In this document: positions 28,801 through 36,852 of the stretch, piece by piece
Numbering within the stretch: the stretch's first letter is position 1
How the letters are laid out: every line of letters starts with the position of its first letter
Source: Trileptium ribeirensis
Lineage: Eukaryota > Nematoda > Enoplea > Enoplida > Thoracostomopsidae
Assembly (NCBI GenBank): GCA_030248225.1
Contig: JASANE010030220.1
Location: 46,942-110,941, forward strand
Direction: 5' to 3'
DNA: 64,000 bases
Made by a program: the position numbers and the translations under genes
The notes under the pieces: generated by a model
What the model was told of the DNA's origin: nothing
The model's database searches: none
The model's input: the letters and a program-made list of their open reading frames with translations, nothing else

Positions 28801-29634
28801 CGTGATATTACGCTTAAACCAATTCCGCATGTTATGGATGCCGACGAGCTGAAAAATTCAGTATTCAAGGCGATGTCACGTGCTTCAGTCAAGCACGGTG
28901 TTAATAATCCAGCGTTGGGTGGTCGACACGGCACCGCTGATCAGTTTGATCCACTCCTGCTACGACATGCCTCGACCACACCGAATTTTCTTTACAACGG
29001 TACTGCATCAGAATGTGGCCATAAAAAGGGCAGTGGAACTAGTATGGGGTTGCGTAATCGTACGTCTGCCAAAGTTTCGTCGCTTTGGGATGGCATACGG
29101 CACCCGCGCCAGCATTTGCGCGGTAGGATTGGAAGCGGAGAAAGCAACACCTTTGGTACAACTATAGCACTTATGGCTCCAGCGCCTGATGTTGATGTGA
29201 ATATACCGGCAGAATCCTTTGCTGCAACGAACGCTGAAACGCCGCAAGAATTACATACGAGGGACGATCAGTTGCACACATATTCTTCGCCGCCAAATTT
29301 TTCGCTGTATTTACCAGGCGAGGGCGACGATTCTAAACACAACAGTCCTGGAAGTAGCCAAACATTGAGTTATTTCGATAAATTAAGCGTTACAACGGCT
29401 GCAGCGTCAACCGAAGACTCAAGTCCACCTACACCTACGAATAAGGGGATAAGCAGGTTCATCGATGGAAATTCAGCAACTGGAAATGCTGGTAGCAGTG
29501 CTCGCCTTCAGCCCTTGCTAGAAGATGATACTGCATCCGACGTGGAACCAACAGACGGAGAAGTTACTAGCGACGCTGAAGGCACAACTATCGCTGTTGT
29601 AGATATTGACGATGTCAAGCACTTAAAAGTGTAG
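4758..29634 (+). CDS. XPR1: XPR1 phosphate exporter, SPX-EXS family (5' end missing); joined exons
   Basis: XPR1 exports inorganic phosphate across the plasma membrane. Its cytosolic SPX domain senses inositol pyrophosphates, and its EXS region forms the transport path (family knowledge). Eight exons (4758-4889, 5808-6029, 7135-7322, 16613-16757, 19656-19887, 22654-22758, 25900-26137, 28599-29634) have GT-AG borders with matching phases and join to 765 residues without a stop. Visible residues 1-80 are the end of SPX, with the basic cluster [10 protein letters not shown]. Hydrophobic segments lie near 89-109, 124-143, 168-181 and 199-216. EXS marks include [12 protein letters not shown] and [17 protein letters not shown]. 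The tail after EXS is about 274 residues, Ser/Thr/Asp-rich, against about 65-70 in vertebrates. The first part of SPX, with the start codon, lies upstream of the window. Confidence 0.96.
5808..6029 (+). CDS. XPR1: XPR1 visible exon 2: SPX C-terminal helix and first membrane segment
   Basis: The acceptor is TACTCAG and the donor is GTAAGG; 74 codons, phase 0 at both ends. The exon starts [10 protein letters not shown] and includes [12 protein letters not shown], the conserved end of SPX. A hydrophobic stretch, [17 protein letters not shown], forms the first transmembrane helix. Confidence 0.95.
6590..6990. repeat. Possible unclassified repeat in XPR1 intron 2
   Basis: Repeated AAATTTTGACAAAATTTGCG-like words near 6695-6720 are followed by a C-rich block (CTCCCCCACCCCCTTCC) near 6867. 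The style recalls other repeats in the window, but no terminal inverted repeat or target duplication was found. Low confidence. Confidence 0.25.
7135..7322 (+). CDS. XPR1: XPR1 visible exon 3: membrane segments, start of EXS region
   Basis: The acceptor is TTTTCAG and the donor GTATGT splits a TG|G tryptophan codon (phase 2). The exon encodes [15 protein letters not shown], then [19 protein letters not shown], close to the vertebrate [13 protein letters not shown] block, then a hydrophobic run ending FLVIWAW. Confidence 0.95.
7386..7620. repeat. 235-bp direct repeat, copy 1, left of the hAT-like element
   Basis: This block starts TTATGCAGTGAGTAAG and shares long segments with 8776-9010, including GGGTTGAATAAAGGGCATAA and AGTTAACACGGTGGTAA. 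The two copies bracket the element at 7648-8775. Copy 1 is preceded by TTCACTG and copy 2 by TTCCCTG, so copy 1 may also follow a decayed element end. Confidence 0.7.
7648..8775. mobile_element. Non-autonomous hAT-like DNA transposon (1128 bp, 8-bp TSD)
   Basis: The left end reads CAGGGAGTAACCGGAA. The right end reads CCGGTTATTCCCTG, whose reverse complement is CAGGGAATAACCGG. The flanks are CTATGCAG at 7640-7647 and TTATGCAG at 8776-8783, an 8-bp duplication with one mismatch. CAGGG ends with 8-bp duplications are typical of the hAT superfamily. The ends are rich in repeated CCGGAACCGG words. No transposase frame is seen inside. It sits in XPR1 intron 3. Confidence 0.82.
8776..9010. repeat. 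235-bp direct repeat, copy 2, right of the hAT-like element
   Basis: Homologous to 7386-7620 in the same orientation, starting TTATGCAGTGAGTAGG exactly where the hAT-like element ends. It contains an internal short duplication of TTAAAACAAGTATTAA near 8852 and 8876. Confidence 0.7.
9011..9438. other. XPR1 intron 3 DNA without recognised content
   Basis: AT-rich sequence with short chance open frames. No motif, repeat or homology was recognised. Confidence 0.5.
9439..9978. mobile_element. Possible MITE with GCCCCCTATCATCC ends
   Basis: Left AGCGCCCCCTATCATCC (about 9439-9455) pairs with right GGATGATAGGGGCCCAGC (9961-9978). The flanks share TAAGG: CTAAGG on the left, TTAAGG on the right. The interior has GTTCGCGAAC palindromes near 9694 and 9871, which also occur near 44560-44640. 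The exact ends are uncertain. Confidence 0.5.
9979..11023. other. XPR1 intron 3 DNA without recognised content
   Basis: It includes GTTACGTA/TACGTAAC-type words repeated between about 10800 and 10990. No coding potential or complete element was recognised. Confidence 0.5.
11024..11378. mobile_element. Possible MITE with CATGCTCCATGT inverted ends
   Basis: CATGCTCCATGTTTGAGGTC at 11030-11049 pairs with GACCTCTGACATGGAGCATG at 11343-11362, about 20 bp with a few mismatches. The A-rich interior (GGAGAAAATTGTG motifs near 11233-11265) resembles 49750-49865. No clean target duplication was found. Confidence 0.55.
11379..12059. other. XPR1 intron 3 DNA, possibly LINE 3' flank
   Basis: No protein homology was recognised. 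It lies just downstream, on the minus strand, of the RT remains at 12060-14200, so it could include the decayed RT C-terminus and 3' UTR of that LINE. Confidence 0.35.
12060..14200 (-). mobile_element. Degenerate LINE, R1/I/Jockey-like (ORF1, endonuclease and RT remains)
   Basis: On the minus strand, an open stretch from 14188 to about 13970 looks like ORF1 (contains [20 protein letters not shown]). Next comes [18 protein letters not shown] near 13550, the typical start of a LINE endonuclease. RT blocks follow: IQVIMDCS, a stop, then [16 protein letters not shown] near 12225-12180, matching the GCPQGGVLSPLLW motif. EDVAILAKR near 12130-12100 matches the region of the catalytic YADD box, where the residues before DVAILA are damaged. 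Stops and frameshifts throughout make it a fossil. It is antisense in XPR1 intron 3. Confidence 0.78.
14901..15288. mobile_element. G-tract MITE, copy 2 (388 bp, 5-bp TSD TGTAA)
   Basis: Same orientation as copy 1 and very similar to it. The ends are CTGGCCTGTCCACAG (14901-14915) and CTGTGGACAGGCCAG (15274-15288). The duplication TGTAA is exact on both sides (14896-14900 and 15289-15293). It carries the same G-run arms and AT-rich core. Confidence 0.9.
15879..16220. mobile_element. G-tract MITE, copy 3 (342 bp, inverted, 5-bp TSD TTATA)
   Basis: Reverse orientation relative to copies 1 and 2. It begins CTGGCC at 15879, with about 15 bp of the end and C-run missing, and ends GGACAGGCCAG at 16220. 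TTATA flanks both sides (15874-15878 and 16221-16225). It lies about 590 bp from copy 2, in opposite orientation. Confidence 0.87.
16613..16757 (+). CDS. XPR1: XPR1 visible exon 4: membrane helix and FWLLK-type linker
   Basis: The acceptor is CTTTTAG. The first G completes the split tryptophan codon; the donor is GTACGT after AAG (phase 0). It encodes [19 protein letters not shown], a hydrophobic run, then [18 protein letters not shown], which aligns with the vertebrate NPTKTFYYKSRFWLLK segment. Confidence 0.93.
16758..18395. other. XPR1 intron 4 DNA without recognised element
   Basis: AT-rich, with short chance open frames on both strands. No inverted-repeat ends or protein homology were recognised. 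Confidence 0.5.
18396..18795. repeat. G-tract-rich repeat-like region, distinct from the CTGG MITEs
   Basis: Runs of six to seven G or C recur (AATAGGGGGGGA near 18404, CCCCCCTATATAGGGGGGG near 18440-18458, AAGCCCCCCCTACCCCCCAC near 18754). AATAGGGGTCA-type words repeat five or more times. The design (G/C-run arms, AT core) is like the CTGG MITEs, but sequence and ends differ. No target duplication was found. Confidence 0.5.
19656..19887 (+). CDS. XPR1: XPR1 visible exon 5: EXS domain with ADFWLADQ motif
   Basis: The acceptor is ATTTAG; the donor GTATGT leaves one base of a Gly codon (phase 1). It encodes [18 protein letters not shown] then LADQMNSM, the most recognisable EXS signature, followed by [18 protein letters not shown] and a variable loop. 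Confidence 0.95.
19919..20280. mobile_element. G-tract MITE, copy 4 (diverged, inverted)
   Basis: Diverged relative of copy 3 in the same inverted orientation. It shares TTAAGCAAATTTTTTCACCC, ATGAACATGGGGGCGCCCGA and a terminal TACAGGTCAG at 20271-20280. The left end is decayed, around TTGACCTG at 19919. Flanks GTGTT and GCGTT differ by one base, so the duplication is only tentative. Confidence 0.7.
20281..22130. other. XPR1 intron 5 DNA; one 11-G run
   Basis: No coding exon or classified element was seen. A run of about 11 G lies near 20641. Much of 20840-21360 has a mixed composition unlike its AT-rich surroundings, with no recognised homology. Confidence 0.45.
22131..22205 (-). repeat. 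tRNA-derived SINE head or tRNA pseudogene
   Basis: On the minus strand it reads GTGACGTAATCGGCAGAGCG, then TTGGACTATCAATC and GTTTGAATCCCGGC. These look like tRNA A-box, anticodon arm (loop CTATCAA) and B-box segments. The acceptor-stem halves do not pair, so it is not a working tRNA. It lies in XPR1 intron 5. Confidence 0.6.
22654..22758 (+). CDS. XPR1: XPR1 visible exon 6: EXS domain
   Basis: The acceptor is ATTTTAG and the donor GTACGA splits a Gly codon (phase 1). It encodes [20 protein letters not shown] then [15 protein letters not shown], matching the vertebrate PAWLRFIQCLRRYRD block with its conserved basic residues. Confidence 0.96.
23164..23489. mobile_element. G-tract MITE, copy 5 (diverged, right end damaged)
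   Basis: It begins CTGACCTATTCACAG, similar to the family end, and shares AAAAGTGGGGGATTTCGG, ATGTTCATTCTCGG, AAATTATGCTTAAAAATGC and TTTCGGCCGAGTGGGGG with copies 1 and 2 in the same orientation. The right end is degraded (AAGCCAAGCCAG). No target duplication is visible. Confidence 0.72.
23824..24452. repeat. Tandem duplication of about 165 bp; one copy interrupted by a MITE
   Basis: The unit from TTCATTG..GGACACAAATTAAGATAC to GTAACGTTTGAATG occurs twice: 23824-24274 (interrupted) and 24286-24452 (intact). The copies are about 90 percent identical by eye. The intact copy keeps the unoccupied target, GATAGTCTTAGTTTTTTT. Confidence 0.88.
23896..24181. mobile_element. MITE with TTA target duplication, PIF/Harbinger-like (286 bp)
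   Basis: The left end AGGCGTGTTCACACGCTCAA pairs with the right end TTTGAGCGTGTGAACACGCC plus T. TTA is present on both sides (23893-23895 and 24182-24184). The neighbouring tandem copy has a single TTA at the same site, which proves the borders. The interior repeats AAATTTTGAGCTCAAATTTT-like palindromes. A 3-bp TWA duplication suits PIF/Harbinger; no transposase is present. Confidence 0.9.
24453..25899. other. XPR1 intron 6 DNA with a recurring TACACGAAAA block
   Basis: A phrase like GAGAC..AAATACACGAAAATGG..ATATCT occurs near 24970 and 25120; a related phrase is in intron 7 near 26612. It is preceded by GGCTACCCTTCGGTTCC at 24938, the reverse complement of a phrase like the one near 3397. 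No exon was found. Confidence 0.5.
25900..26137 (+). CDS. XPR1: XPR1 visible exon 7: EXS domain
   Basis: The acceptor is GTTTCAG; the donor GTAAGA splits a tryptophan codon (phase 2). It encodes [34 protein letters not shown] and IKMDWGLL, matching the vertebrate [26 protein letters not shown] block, then [11 protein letters not shown]. Confidence 0.96.
26138..26974. other. XPR1 intron 7, first part; no gene seen
   Basis: AT-rich. GAGACCCAAACTACACGAAA near 26612 belongs to the recurring intron 6 block. The remainder shows no recognised content. Confidence 0.5.
26975..27145. repeat. Dispersed GC-rich repeat, copy A
   Basis: It contains GCTACGTAGCTTAGCAAGCC, then a block ending CCTTTGAGGTCCCAGGGAGG. 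It aligns, with many mismatches, with 38130-38280 in the same orientation and with 47460-47620 in reverse. It may be part of an LTR or another old element. No ends were identified. Confidence 0.5.
27146..28598. other. XPR1 intron 7, second part; unclassified open stretch
   Basis: Frames of 123 codons (27250-27621) and 176 codons (27806-28336) are open on the + strand but match no protein I recognise. Composition is less AT-rich than the surrounding introns, so it may be a decayed retroelement linked to repeat copy A. No long terminal repeats were found. Confidence 0.4.
28599..29634 (+). CDS. XPR1: XPR1 last exon: end of EXS and long C-terminal tail
   Basis: The acceptor is TGACAG. The first G completes a tryptophan codon and the frame runs to TAG at 29632-29634. 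The first 71 residues finish EXS, with [20 protein letters not shown] and [10 protein letters not shown], near identical to vertebrates. The following 274 residues are hydrophilic, rich in Ser, Thr, Gly and Asp, with acidic patches near the end ([17 protein letters not shown]) and a final DVKHLKV. There is no canonical AATAAA close after the stop; the nearest variant is AATATAAA near 29674. Confidence 0.95.
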
Positions 29635-29804
29635 AATATATACGCTAAACTGTCGATTCTAAATGGCTGACCAATATAAATGTCATAAAAATTATTGTAG
29701 TCATCATCACTATGACAATGTACTATACCATTTTGTCAGGAACTATTTTCTTGGCTCATATTTCTAAATAATTATCTGCTTTGTGATTATTACAGTGATA
29801 AACT

Positions 29805-30573
29805 GGGTGGCCGCAACCCCGAAAAACCCCGAGTGCCGAAAAAACCACGAAACGGCCAGAAAGACCCCGAAAAACCTGAAAAACCCCAAATGTCACAACA
29901 AAACAAAAAATTTAGAATCATTTTAAAAAATTATTATTGCATTGTACACGATATTTTCGACTTCCGCTGCCGAATCAAAAATATAAGTATTACTGTTACA
30001 ATTGATTTTTCGCATGGAATAACGCGACAAATTGTATGTTTTGGCAGCAAAACCTCATTTCATCTCTACTTACCAGGCAGGGTTGTCGCAGCACGCGGCC
30101 TTCGGTAAATGGGTTGCACCGGTCTATGGGAAACTATTGTTTGCAAAGTGGTGGGAAATGGGTTGCACCTGTCCCTGGGAAACCATTGTCTGCAAACCAC
30201 TGCAGCCACTGTACCAAAGAAATTAAAATTGCGAACAGTGGAACGGCCAATACCTGGCGTCAAATTGTACCTGACACCTGACGACCCTTGCCTCCAAAGT
30301 CAAAACTGCTCAGGACTATCTAGTTCTGCCGAGTGGACTCAATTCGTTTTTTCGTTGGAATATTTTGTTAAATTTGTGTTTCGAACCATCAATCTACTAG
30401 TCCAGGTATTAGCTACATGTTATTTTTAAGTGTTAGTTGGTGGCAATATTGCAACGGTGCTAATAAGTAAATAATAGGTGTATTTTCATTATTGTTACCT
30501 CTGTTTACGCTGAACACAGAACTCCGATTTTTAAAGAACCTCGAAAATTGAACCGCGGTCTCAGCGGCCACCC
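29805..30573. mobile_element. Possible DNA transposon remnant with GGGTGGCCGC ends
   Basis: A perfect 10-bp inverted pair, GGGTGGCCGC (29805-29814) and GCGGCCACCC (30564-30573), encloses 769 bp. The left part has repeated ACCCCGAAAAACC words (29816-29895). The centre holds a tandem duplication of about 50 bp starting AAATGGGTTGCACC at 30105 and 30153. No target duplication was found. It starts about 170 bp after the XPR1 stop and may overlap the 3' UTR. Confidence 0.5.
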
Positions 30574-31831
30574 TGAAAGTTTTTTATTTATATGCAGTGC
30601 TCGGAAATTTATCTTTCAATAATAATAAATAGTAGGAAATCTGATAGGAAATTGTGGCCGTATGTTAGAGATCATCTATTTTGGCTTTAAGTTCGTTATA
30701 GAGTGTGTAAAATTGGGTAGCGACTTACCAAGCATCTGTGTCAACGAACAGCATATTATTATAGAATGCGTTAAGACAAAATTGATATTTTTACCAAAGA
30801 CAAAACAAAAAAGTGAAATCTGTACTTATGTCCGAGATACAGATTTCTGTCGTTCCTAAGACATTAAATTTTCATGACTATTTTTCTATATACGATGACA
30901 ATATATAGTTGTTTTTTAAATCCGAGCATTCTCTGTTGTTCCTGCTGTTGGCCGGCGATTGTATTATCCTTCAGTTGTTATAATTATATTTGCTAGCTTT
31001 AGAAAAGAGTTTTTAAGAGCCGTCCCCAGTTTTTTCATGCACATTAAGCTTGATTATTCTACATACATACTGTCAAGCTCGACTATATATTCATGCCGAC
31101 TAGAGCCTAAATTATCACTCCTATTTTTGACACATTTTGCAAAAGCGAAATTCATTCGATAACTTACAATTGAAGATTCGGATAAAGGTTCCGAACAATA
31201 CATTCGGACGGCATGCACCATTTATCCACTCCTCGTTAGCTTGAGGTGTTTGATGTGTAGAGTCCGAAGGAACTTTCGTTTTCGATTTGCTCAGATTTGT
31301 CTGTCGTCTGGGGTGAATAAGCTACATAGCCATTGTATTATCTTATAGACGTAAAGTAGATAACGATAACTGAGTTGCAATGCGAAATGCCTTTGCACGT
31401 GGTACCGAATAAACAAACTGTGATTTTAACGTATAATTCAATTTTTAATATATTTTGACCTAAAGGCAGCTTGTGAACTAAAGTTTTCTAGCTCCTGTTA
31501 CGCTTTTAGTAAACATTACCGTAACGATACAAACTTTCAAGTATTCAAATAACATTTTACATGGTACAAACTGGTTCCCGATGTGAAATATATAATTTTT
31601 AGGTGACCATTACCGCAGTAAATTCAAATTATTAGTTATATACCTATATATATTATGCATTATGCTGAGGTGTTATATAAAAATTTTGAATTTTTGAGTT
31701 TGAGTAACGGCGGAGGCCGACAAACTTTAAAGCCGTGGACACCTGCCTAATTGTATAAAAATTACAATCATTAAAGGAGGTGTGAAGTTTAGATAACATA
31801 CGTCCACTGCTAGGATCTTCACAAACTGATA
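30574..31831. other. Intergenic AT-rich DNA; no gene seen
   Basis: Chance open frames of up to 67 codons only. No element ends or homology were recognised. Confidence 0.5.
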
Positions 31832-31839
31832 GCTACTTC

Positions 31840-32199
31840 GTGGGTGCCCGTGTCCTGGAAAATCCTGGAATTTGTAAATGCTGTAGTGGAAAATTGCGAA
31901 ATCCTAGAAAATTTAATAAAGTATCCTGGAAATTCTTCAAAATCATGCAATTTGTTCCCACGGAAACGTCCGTAGAGAGCGGATTTTCAGTCATTGACGA
32001 TATTTTAAGGGAGAATCTAAGCCAAGACTCATTGGTGGCCCAACGTATAGTCTATTACGCGGTGCTAAAAGCTAGCGGCTCAGCGACTATTCATTTCACT
32101 CCGGAACTGCTGAAGAGTGTTAAGCGTGTGCGAGCCCAGTGCCGGGCCGCCCTGTATTCTCGCAAAAAGGCAGATGCAGTGGCTGGCGACGAGGAATGA
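31840..32199 (+). pseudogene. C-terminal hAT transposase dimerisation fragment
   Basis: The 119-codon open frame includes TETSVESGFSVIDDILREN then LSQDSLVAQRIVYYAV. This resembles the end of hAT-type transposases and their host relatives (pattern VERGFSVN-ENL-EESL-AQR), the region used for dimerisation. A later block, FTPELLKSVKRVRAQCRAAL, fits the same C-terminus (KELL-SV--AR-RY). The DNA-binding and catalytic parts are absent. The frame opens inside the transposon end itself, so the first residues are not real transposase. It is a remnant, or a deletion derivative that kept only this part. Confidence 0.7.
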
Positions 32200-32526
32200 A
32201 AAACGAAAAATCATCGCAGACCTTGAAGAGCTATAATCTAAGTGCTGCGCGGCTATGTCCTAAGCGAGTGACATTTCCGATCTATTGGTGGATCTGCAGA
32301 AACGATTATGACCAGTGAGTTAAGGAAATATAATTGCAGAATTTTTCATTCATAAATGGCCAGAGTAACTTAGATATTTAATTTGTACCCAGGTTTGCAG
32401 ACAAAAATTCGATCGATTAATATTTAGGGGAGAAATTACTTGCGGACCAAGAAACATATCCTGGAAAATTAGCACAAAAACTCTGGAAAATCCTGGAATT
32501 TTTTGCCTGTAAATCCGCGGGCACCC
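31840..32526 (+). mobile_element. hAT-like transposon remnant with 8-bp TSD
   Basis: The left end GTGGGTGCCCG and right end CGCGGGCACCC form short inverted ends. The flanks GCTACTTC (31832-31839) and GGTACTTC (32527-32534) match at seven of eight bases, the hAT duplication length. TCCTGGAAAATCCTGGAA-type words repeat just inside both ends (31853 and about 32484). The interior encodes the dimerisation end of a transposase. Confidence 0.75.
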
Positions 32527-32534
32527 GGTACTTC

Positions 32535-35429
32535 TATCTGCGCATTTTGTTGCGTTCCGAATGGAGTGCCACAGGCGCCAACTCAGCGATCGCAGCTCCG
32601 CACCTAGTCTATCAACTACACCATTTCAGTTTTGTATTTTATTTGCAAACTCCATTTTGATTTGACCAAACAAGATAGTACAAACATATTGAAAATACAG
32701 TAAATTTATTGTACGCTACAAATGTTTGGTTATATCACTTGATTTAAAATATAACATGTATACGATAATTCTGTTTCGAATGTGCAAAATATTGTGTTTT
32801 GTTAATACGCTCAACATTGTTATGCCTAGTCTTTTCGGCAACGCAATAATGTGTTTTATATATTAATCACCAAATTGTACTTTCGTATTTTTAACCGCTC
32901 ATTTGGTGCGAGTACGGCTGGGGTCGCGACATGGTCTACGCATTTTTCATTGGCACAATCGCACATTTCCGTGTGGTTCCAAAAGTATTGTCCGTACTTG
33001 CAACCCTCAAATTATTGAGTAGCTGGTATTGTGTGCCTCGTTCGCCATTCTATTAAGAGTACGAAGTTGATCTGTGTCCAGCTTGTCCTGTCAATCCGTT
33101 AAGCCTCAGCCTGATCTCGCTTCCGCTACCGCTGTTTTTGTGCCCATGTCATTTTTTTCTCTATATATTAACCCTGCAGTTGGATTTACTTGCTTTTGCT
33201 TTACTATTTTGATTCGTTTCATTTTCTAATAATCAAGTTTGTTTTCGTTTAGATCTTCCAGTACATCCCCCACATATAAGTATTAGTTTTTTCGCTGATG
33301 CGTCTGGCAACGTTTGGGACATAGTTGAGCGACATCTTCTGTTGGAGTTGGATTTTAGTTAAAACATCTGATGATGGTAGTTATAGAAATAGTTTTTGTC
33401 AGTGCAAAACGTTATTGAATATGAATTGTTAAAAGGCATCTGTGTAATAGGACATTAGAAAAAGATCTTTATTTTTCCACACCTTGAATTATATCAACAA
33501 TAGATTAAGGTCGACAGTTGCTTGTATTCATTTACATCATGTATCCTTTTTTCCACAGGAGTCCAAGTTCTTACGACAACGATGGCAATGCATAGCCGTG
33601 CTTTTGAACGAATGTACTTGACATCGGTGAGATCTGCCCTCCACCGTATCACATTTTGCTAAGTATATTCCAACACATATAAATGTGTTTTAGCAAAAAT
33701 ATTTTATAAAAAATTAGAAAATCCGGAAAATTTAACAAATTCGCAAAATAGATATTTCTGTAACAGCGCAAGACCTTATGATGGCTTATTGAGAGAGCCT
33801 GACACTGCTCATCATTATCATATAGGCGCATCTGGCATGACGGGGTCTATGTTGACATTGTTCCGACGCCCGTCCAGTTTTTTTGGTTGGTGCACTTGCA
33901 AAAAATGAAATATCGCCTCGCCCTCTTCAGGTTTTGGATGGTATAACAAACTCCCCTCAAACTTGATGAGAGCTGGACGGAACAAATTTTTATCCATGAT
34001 ACAATGACTCTCTCATCCTAAGAAATTAAAGAGTTCCAGTGGGTAAGCTCGAAATGGGTCGCATCATTGCTAACGTTTTATTATCTGGTGATGGCTAGAA
34101 GTGTCAAACTTTCCAAAAACCATCATAAACTCTTAGTAGTAGATATAGCTGCCTATCTGATGTAGTTTTTGATTCTGAGCTCGAATCTGCAAAATTTACT
34201 ACGATATTTTGAGCCGATAAAACGTTCTTAACAAAAATGATCAAAAACTAGTTGGTGTGAAATTTGAAAAACGTATTGTTGAAGGAATGGTATTTAAATA
34301 AACAGTAGCGAACTGTACCAAAATCCTAGGTTTTAACCTGACTATTTTTGGCGTGGTTGGACTATGGGAAAAGAAGCAAACACTACGGATTTTGTGATAT
34401 TATAGTGTGATAGCAATCCAGGTTTCAGCTCGTGTATTGTGTAACTACTAGTTATTCGTGTTGAACACCATAATTGATTTAACGCAGCAACGGCATTATT
34501 GAAACATCGAAATCTTTACCGCTGCTTACAATTTATAAATGAATTCATCGCTTTAAATATGTTGATTCTACTTTATTCTTTGTTTGCTGATGCCTATGTA
34601 TAACATTTTAGGAATGCAGGCATAATTGAAAAGATAATACGAAAGCACTATATAACTTGACGACGGTTGTCATCTAATCACTTGGGCGAGCAGAGACAAA
34701 ATTGGTGTCTTCCATAACACTCAGTTTAGCAGAACTTGAAAACCAATATAAACATTACATACATTCTGATTCGTAGATAATACAATGTGATAAATACTGA
34801 AAAATGTGTATAATCGGTAGTACAAAGTGTGGCTTTATATATTGAGCGTGCTACCAGTCACTTAATCCTTGTGAGAAATAGCATTAAAAAGCCTTTATTA
34901 ATCCAGAGACGAAAAGTGTTAGCCAACTGGTGTATAGAAGTTGGCATTTAGGCACAGGTATAACGTAGCTTTTTCTTCATCTTGAAACAATATTCAGTGA
35001 ACAACTCTAACTAGATTATTAAATGTTCCCGCAAAGTATATATCTTATACAGTATGGTCAAGACAGCTGCCCATGCAACCATGAACGACCGGACGTTGTA
35101 GCTCCAACTTAACGTAGGTTAGGGCTTAGCGTATAAGGAATGGCGTACACCCACAGTTCAGTTCCTCACCGAAAAGTTAGATTGGCTAAGACAGCTGTAA
35201 ATATTGTAGCATAAAAATTTATCTTAACGCTTGTATCCTTGTAGTGTTGAGGACAGTTTTGAGTAGGGTTAATTTCTTTTAGAATTACGAGTTAAGTTCA
35301 GTAATTATGTTTAAGAAAATTAATGATATGTCACTGAACTCTTAAAGCAGAGAACATAACGAATTTTATCGTTAAGCCTTATACCCTCGTGGTAATATTT
35401 GTGTGTTGTGCAATTTTTGAGAAACTCGA
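32535..35429. other. Intergenic DNA; no gene I can support
   Basis: A stretch at 33560-33628 has a good-looking acceptor (TTTCCACAG) and donor (GTGAGA) but no recognisable protein. The rest is AT-rich with chance frames. Confidence 0.45.
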
Positions 35430-35610
35430 TCGTATACCAAGGATTGAACACGGGTTGTACGGGTGAAAACGGTGTACGCAAACAGCTAAGTTATCTAGTA
35501 GCTGTTGCTCTACTAAGGAACTTCGTAAAGCAAATAACAACGTTCGTGCAAACCGACACTATACGACAAACGCAGTTAAACGCAACAGTTTACAATGTGA
35601 GTTGTTTGCA
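35430..35610. repeat. Partial copy of the tRNA-cored TTAA element
   Basis: GGATTGAACACGGGTTGTACG, AGTAGCTGTTGCTCTACTAA and GGAACTTCGTAAAGCAAATA match the middle of the elements at 59882-60718. The TTAA-type ends are not visible, so it is a fragment. Confidence 0.5.
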
Positions 35611-36073
35611 TCAAAGCGTTCATTTATAACTTTAACACTTTTAGGCAAATTTAGTTGTAAATATATTGACTTGGTGCGGTTGGCCATAAACGATACCATA
35701 TGCATTTGCTATAGGTTATGCATATATATATACACTGCAGTGATTGATGATGCTTGACCTGCTGCTTTAGAATAAAATTATTTTTTCTGAATATTTTAAT
35801 GTATTGCTCTTGAAATTTGATTTGCGGCGTATGTTGTTAACTATATTATTGTGCACATAAGCTTGGATATATAAATATTTATATAATTTATTTATGATTA
35901 TTCTGTAATTAAAATATTCTACGCCACTTGTATAACCCTTTAACGCATGTGGTTGCTTTACGACAACTTAATATAGTACAACGTAGTGTAGTTCGTTAAT
36001 TCAGTTCATTGCGTTGCGTGTATTTAGCTGCGTGTTATTAGGTCGAGTAGCGAGAAACCATGATTCAAGCAAC

Positions 36074-36138
36074 ACCGTCGCGTGGCTCAATGGTTAGCGA
36101 GCGCGACTCGTAAGCTAAACGACCCAGATTAAAATAAC
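36074..36138 (+). repeat. tRNA-like sequence (SINE head or tRNA pseudogene)
   Basis: CGCGTGGCTCAATGGTTAGC looks like an acceptor start and A box. GCGACTCGTAAGC resembles an anticodon arm with CGT. GACCCAGATTAAAATAAC is a weak T arm with a damaged B box. A functional tRNA is unlikely. Confidence 0.55.
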
Positions 36139-36852
36139 AGTATGTTGAACACATGTTGAAAGCAAACTCATTCATAACATAAAGAATTAAGCAGTATATT
36201 TTATCGCTATTGTATTCTAGACCACAGCTTTGGAAATATATACAATGGTCCATTTTCTCAGTTTTCATTTAGATTTTTTTGAATAGATGACCACACGACG
36301 CATAGGCAGGAAGCTGTATCAGCACGATAAATTATATGGTTAGGCCTGATATAATGTAGACTCATACTCTTTGTGTAGGCAGTGGAATTTTAGAGAAAAA
36401 GCATGTACTTACTATGGGTTTGTTCGATTAGTTGCAGCCCTAAGAATTTAACGTTGGTGGATTATTACTACCATTTTGAAAATTATATATTATTAAACTT
36501 GCTAGTTTGAGAGTCATGAAACCTTAACTAACTTTGTGCCTGGGTACTGTCGTTTTTAGTTGTGGCATCTAAATGAACCTTTTTACTAGAAGGGTATATT
36601 TGTGTATTCCAAGTGGTTTTATATGTATATTACAGCAGATATAGATGTATACATATTGAATAAATTTAAACTGTTATATCTGTTGTCAAGCCTTAGGGAC
36701 ATTTGAGTGGATAAATATTTTTGATTTGGTGTATATATACGCCATATCTGTAACAGATTGCATGTACAAGTATATTTCAAGATAGCACTGCACATTGTTA
36801 ATCGTAAAGACAGTTTTCGATTCCGTGATTTGCTTGCCGGTTCAAAGATCTA

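Noticed and set aside
30032..30429. Overlapping + strand frames of 64-106 codons
   Set aside because: Three frames are open over the same local tandem duplication, which is a repeat effect rather than coding sequence.
33560..33628. Exon-like stretch with acceptor TTTCCACAG and donor GTGAGA
   Set aside because: No frame gives a recognisable protein and no partner exons were found nearby.
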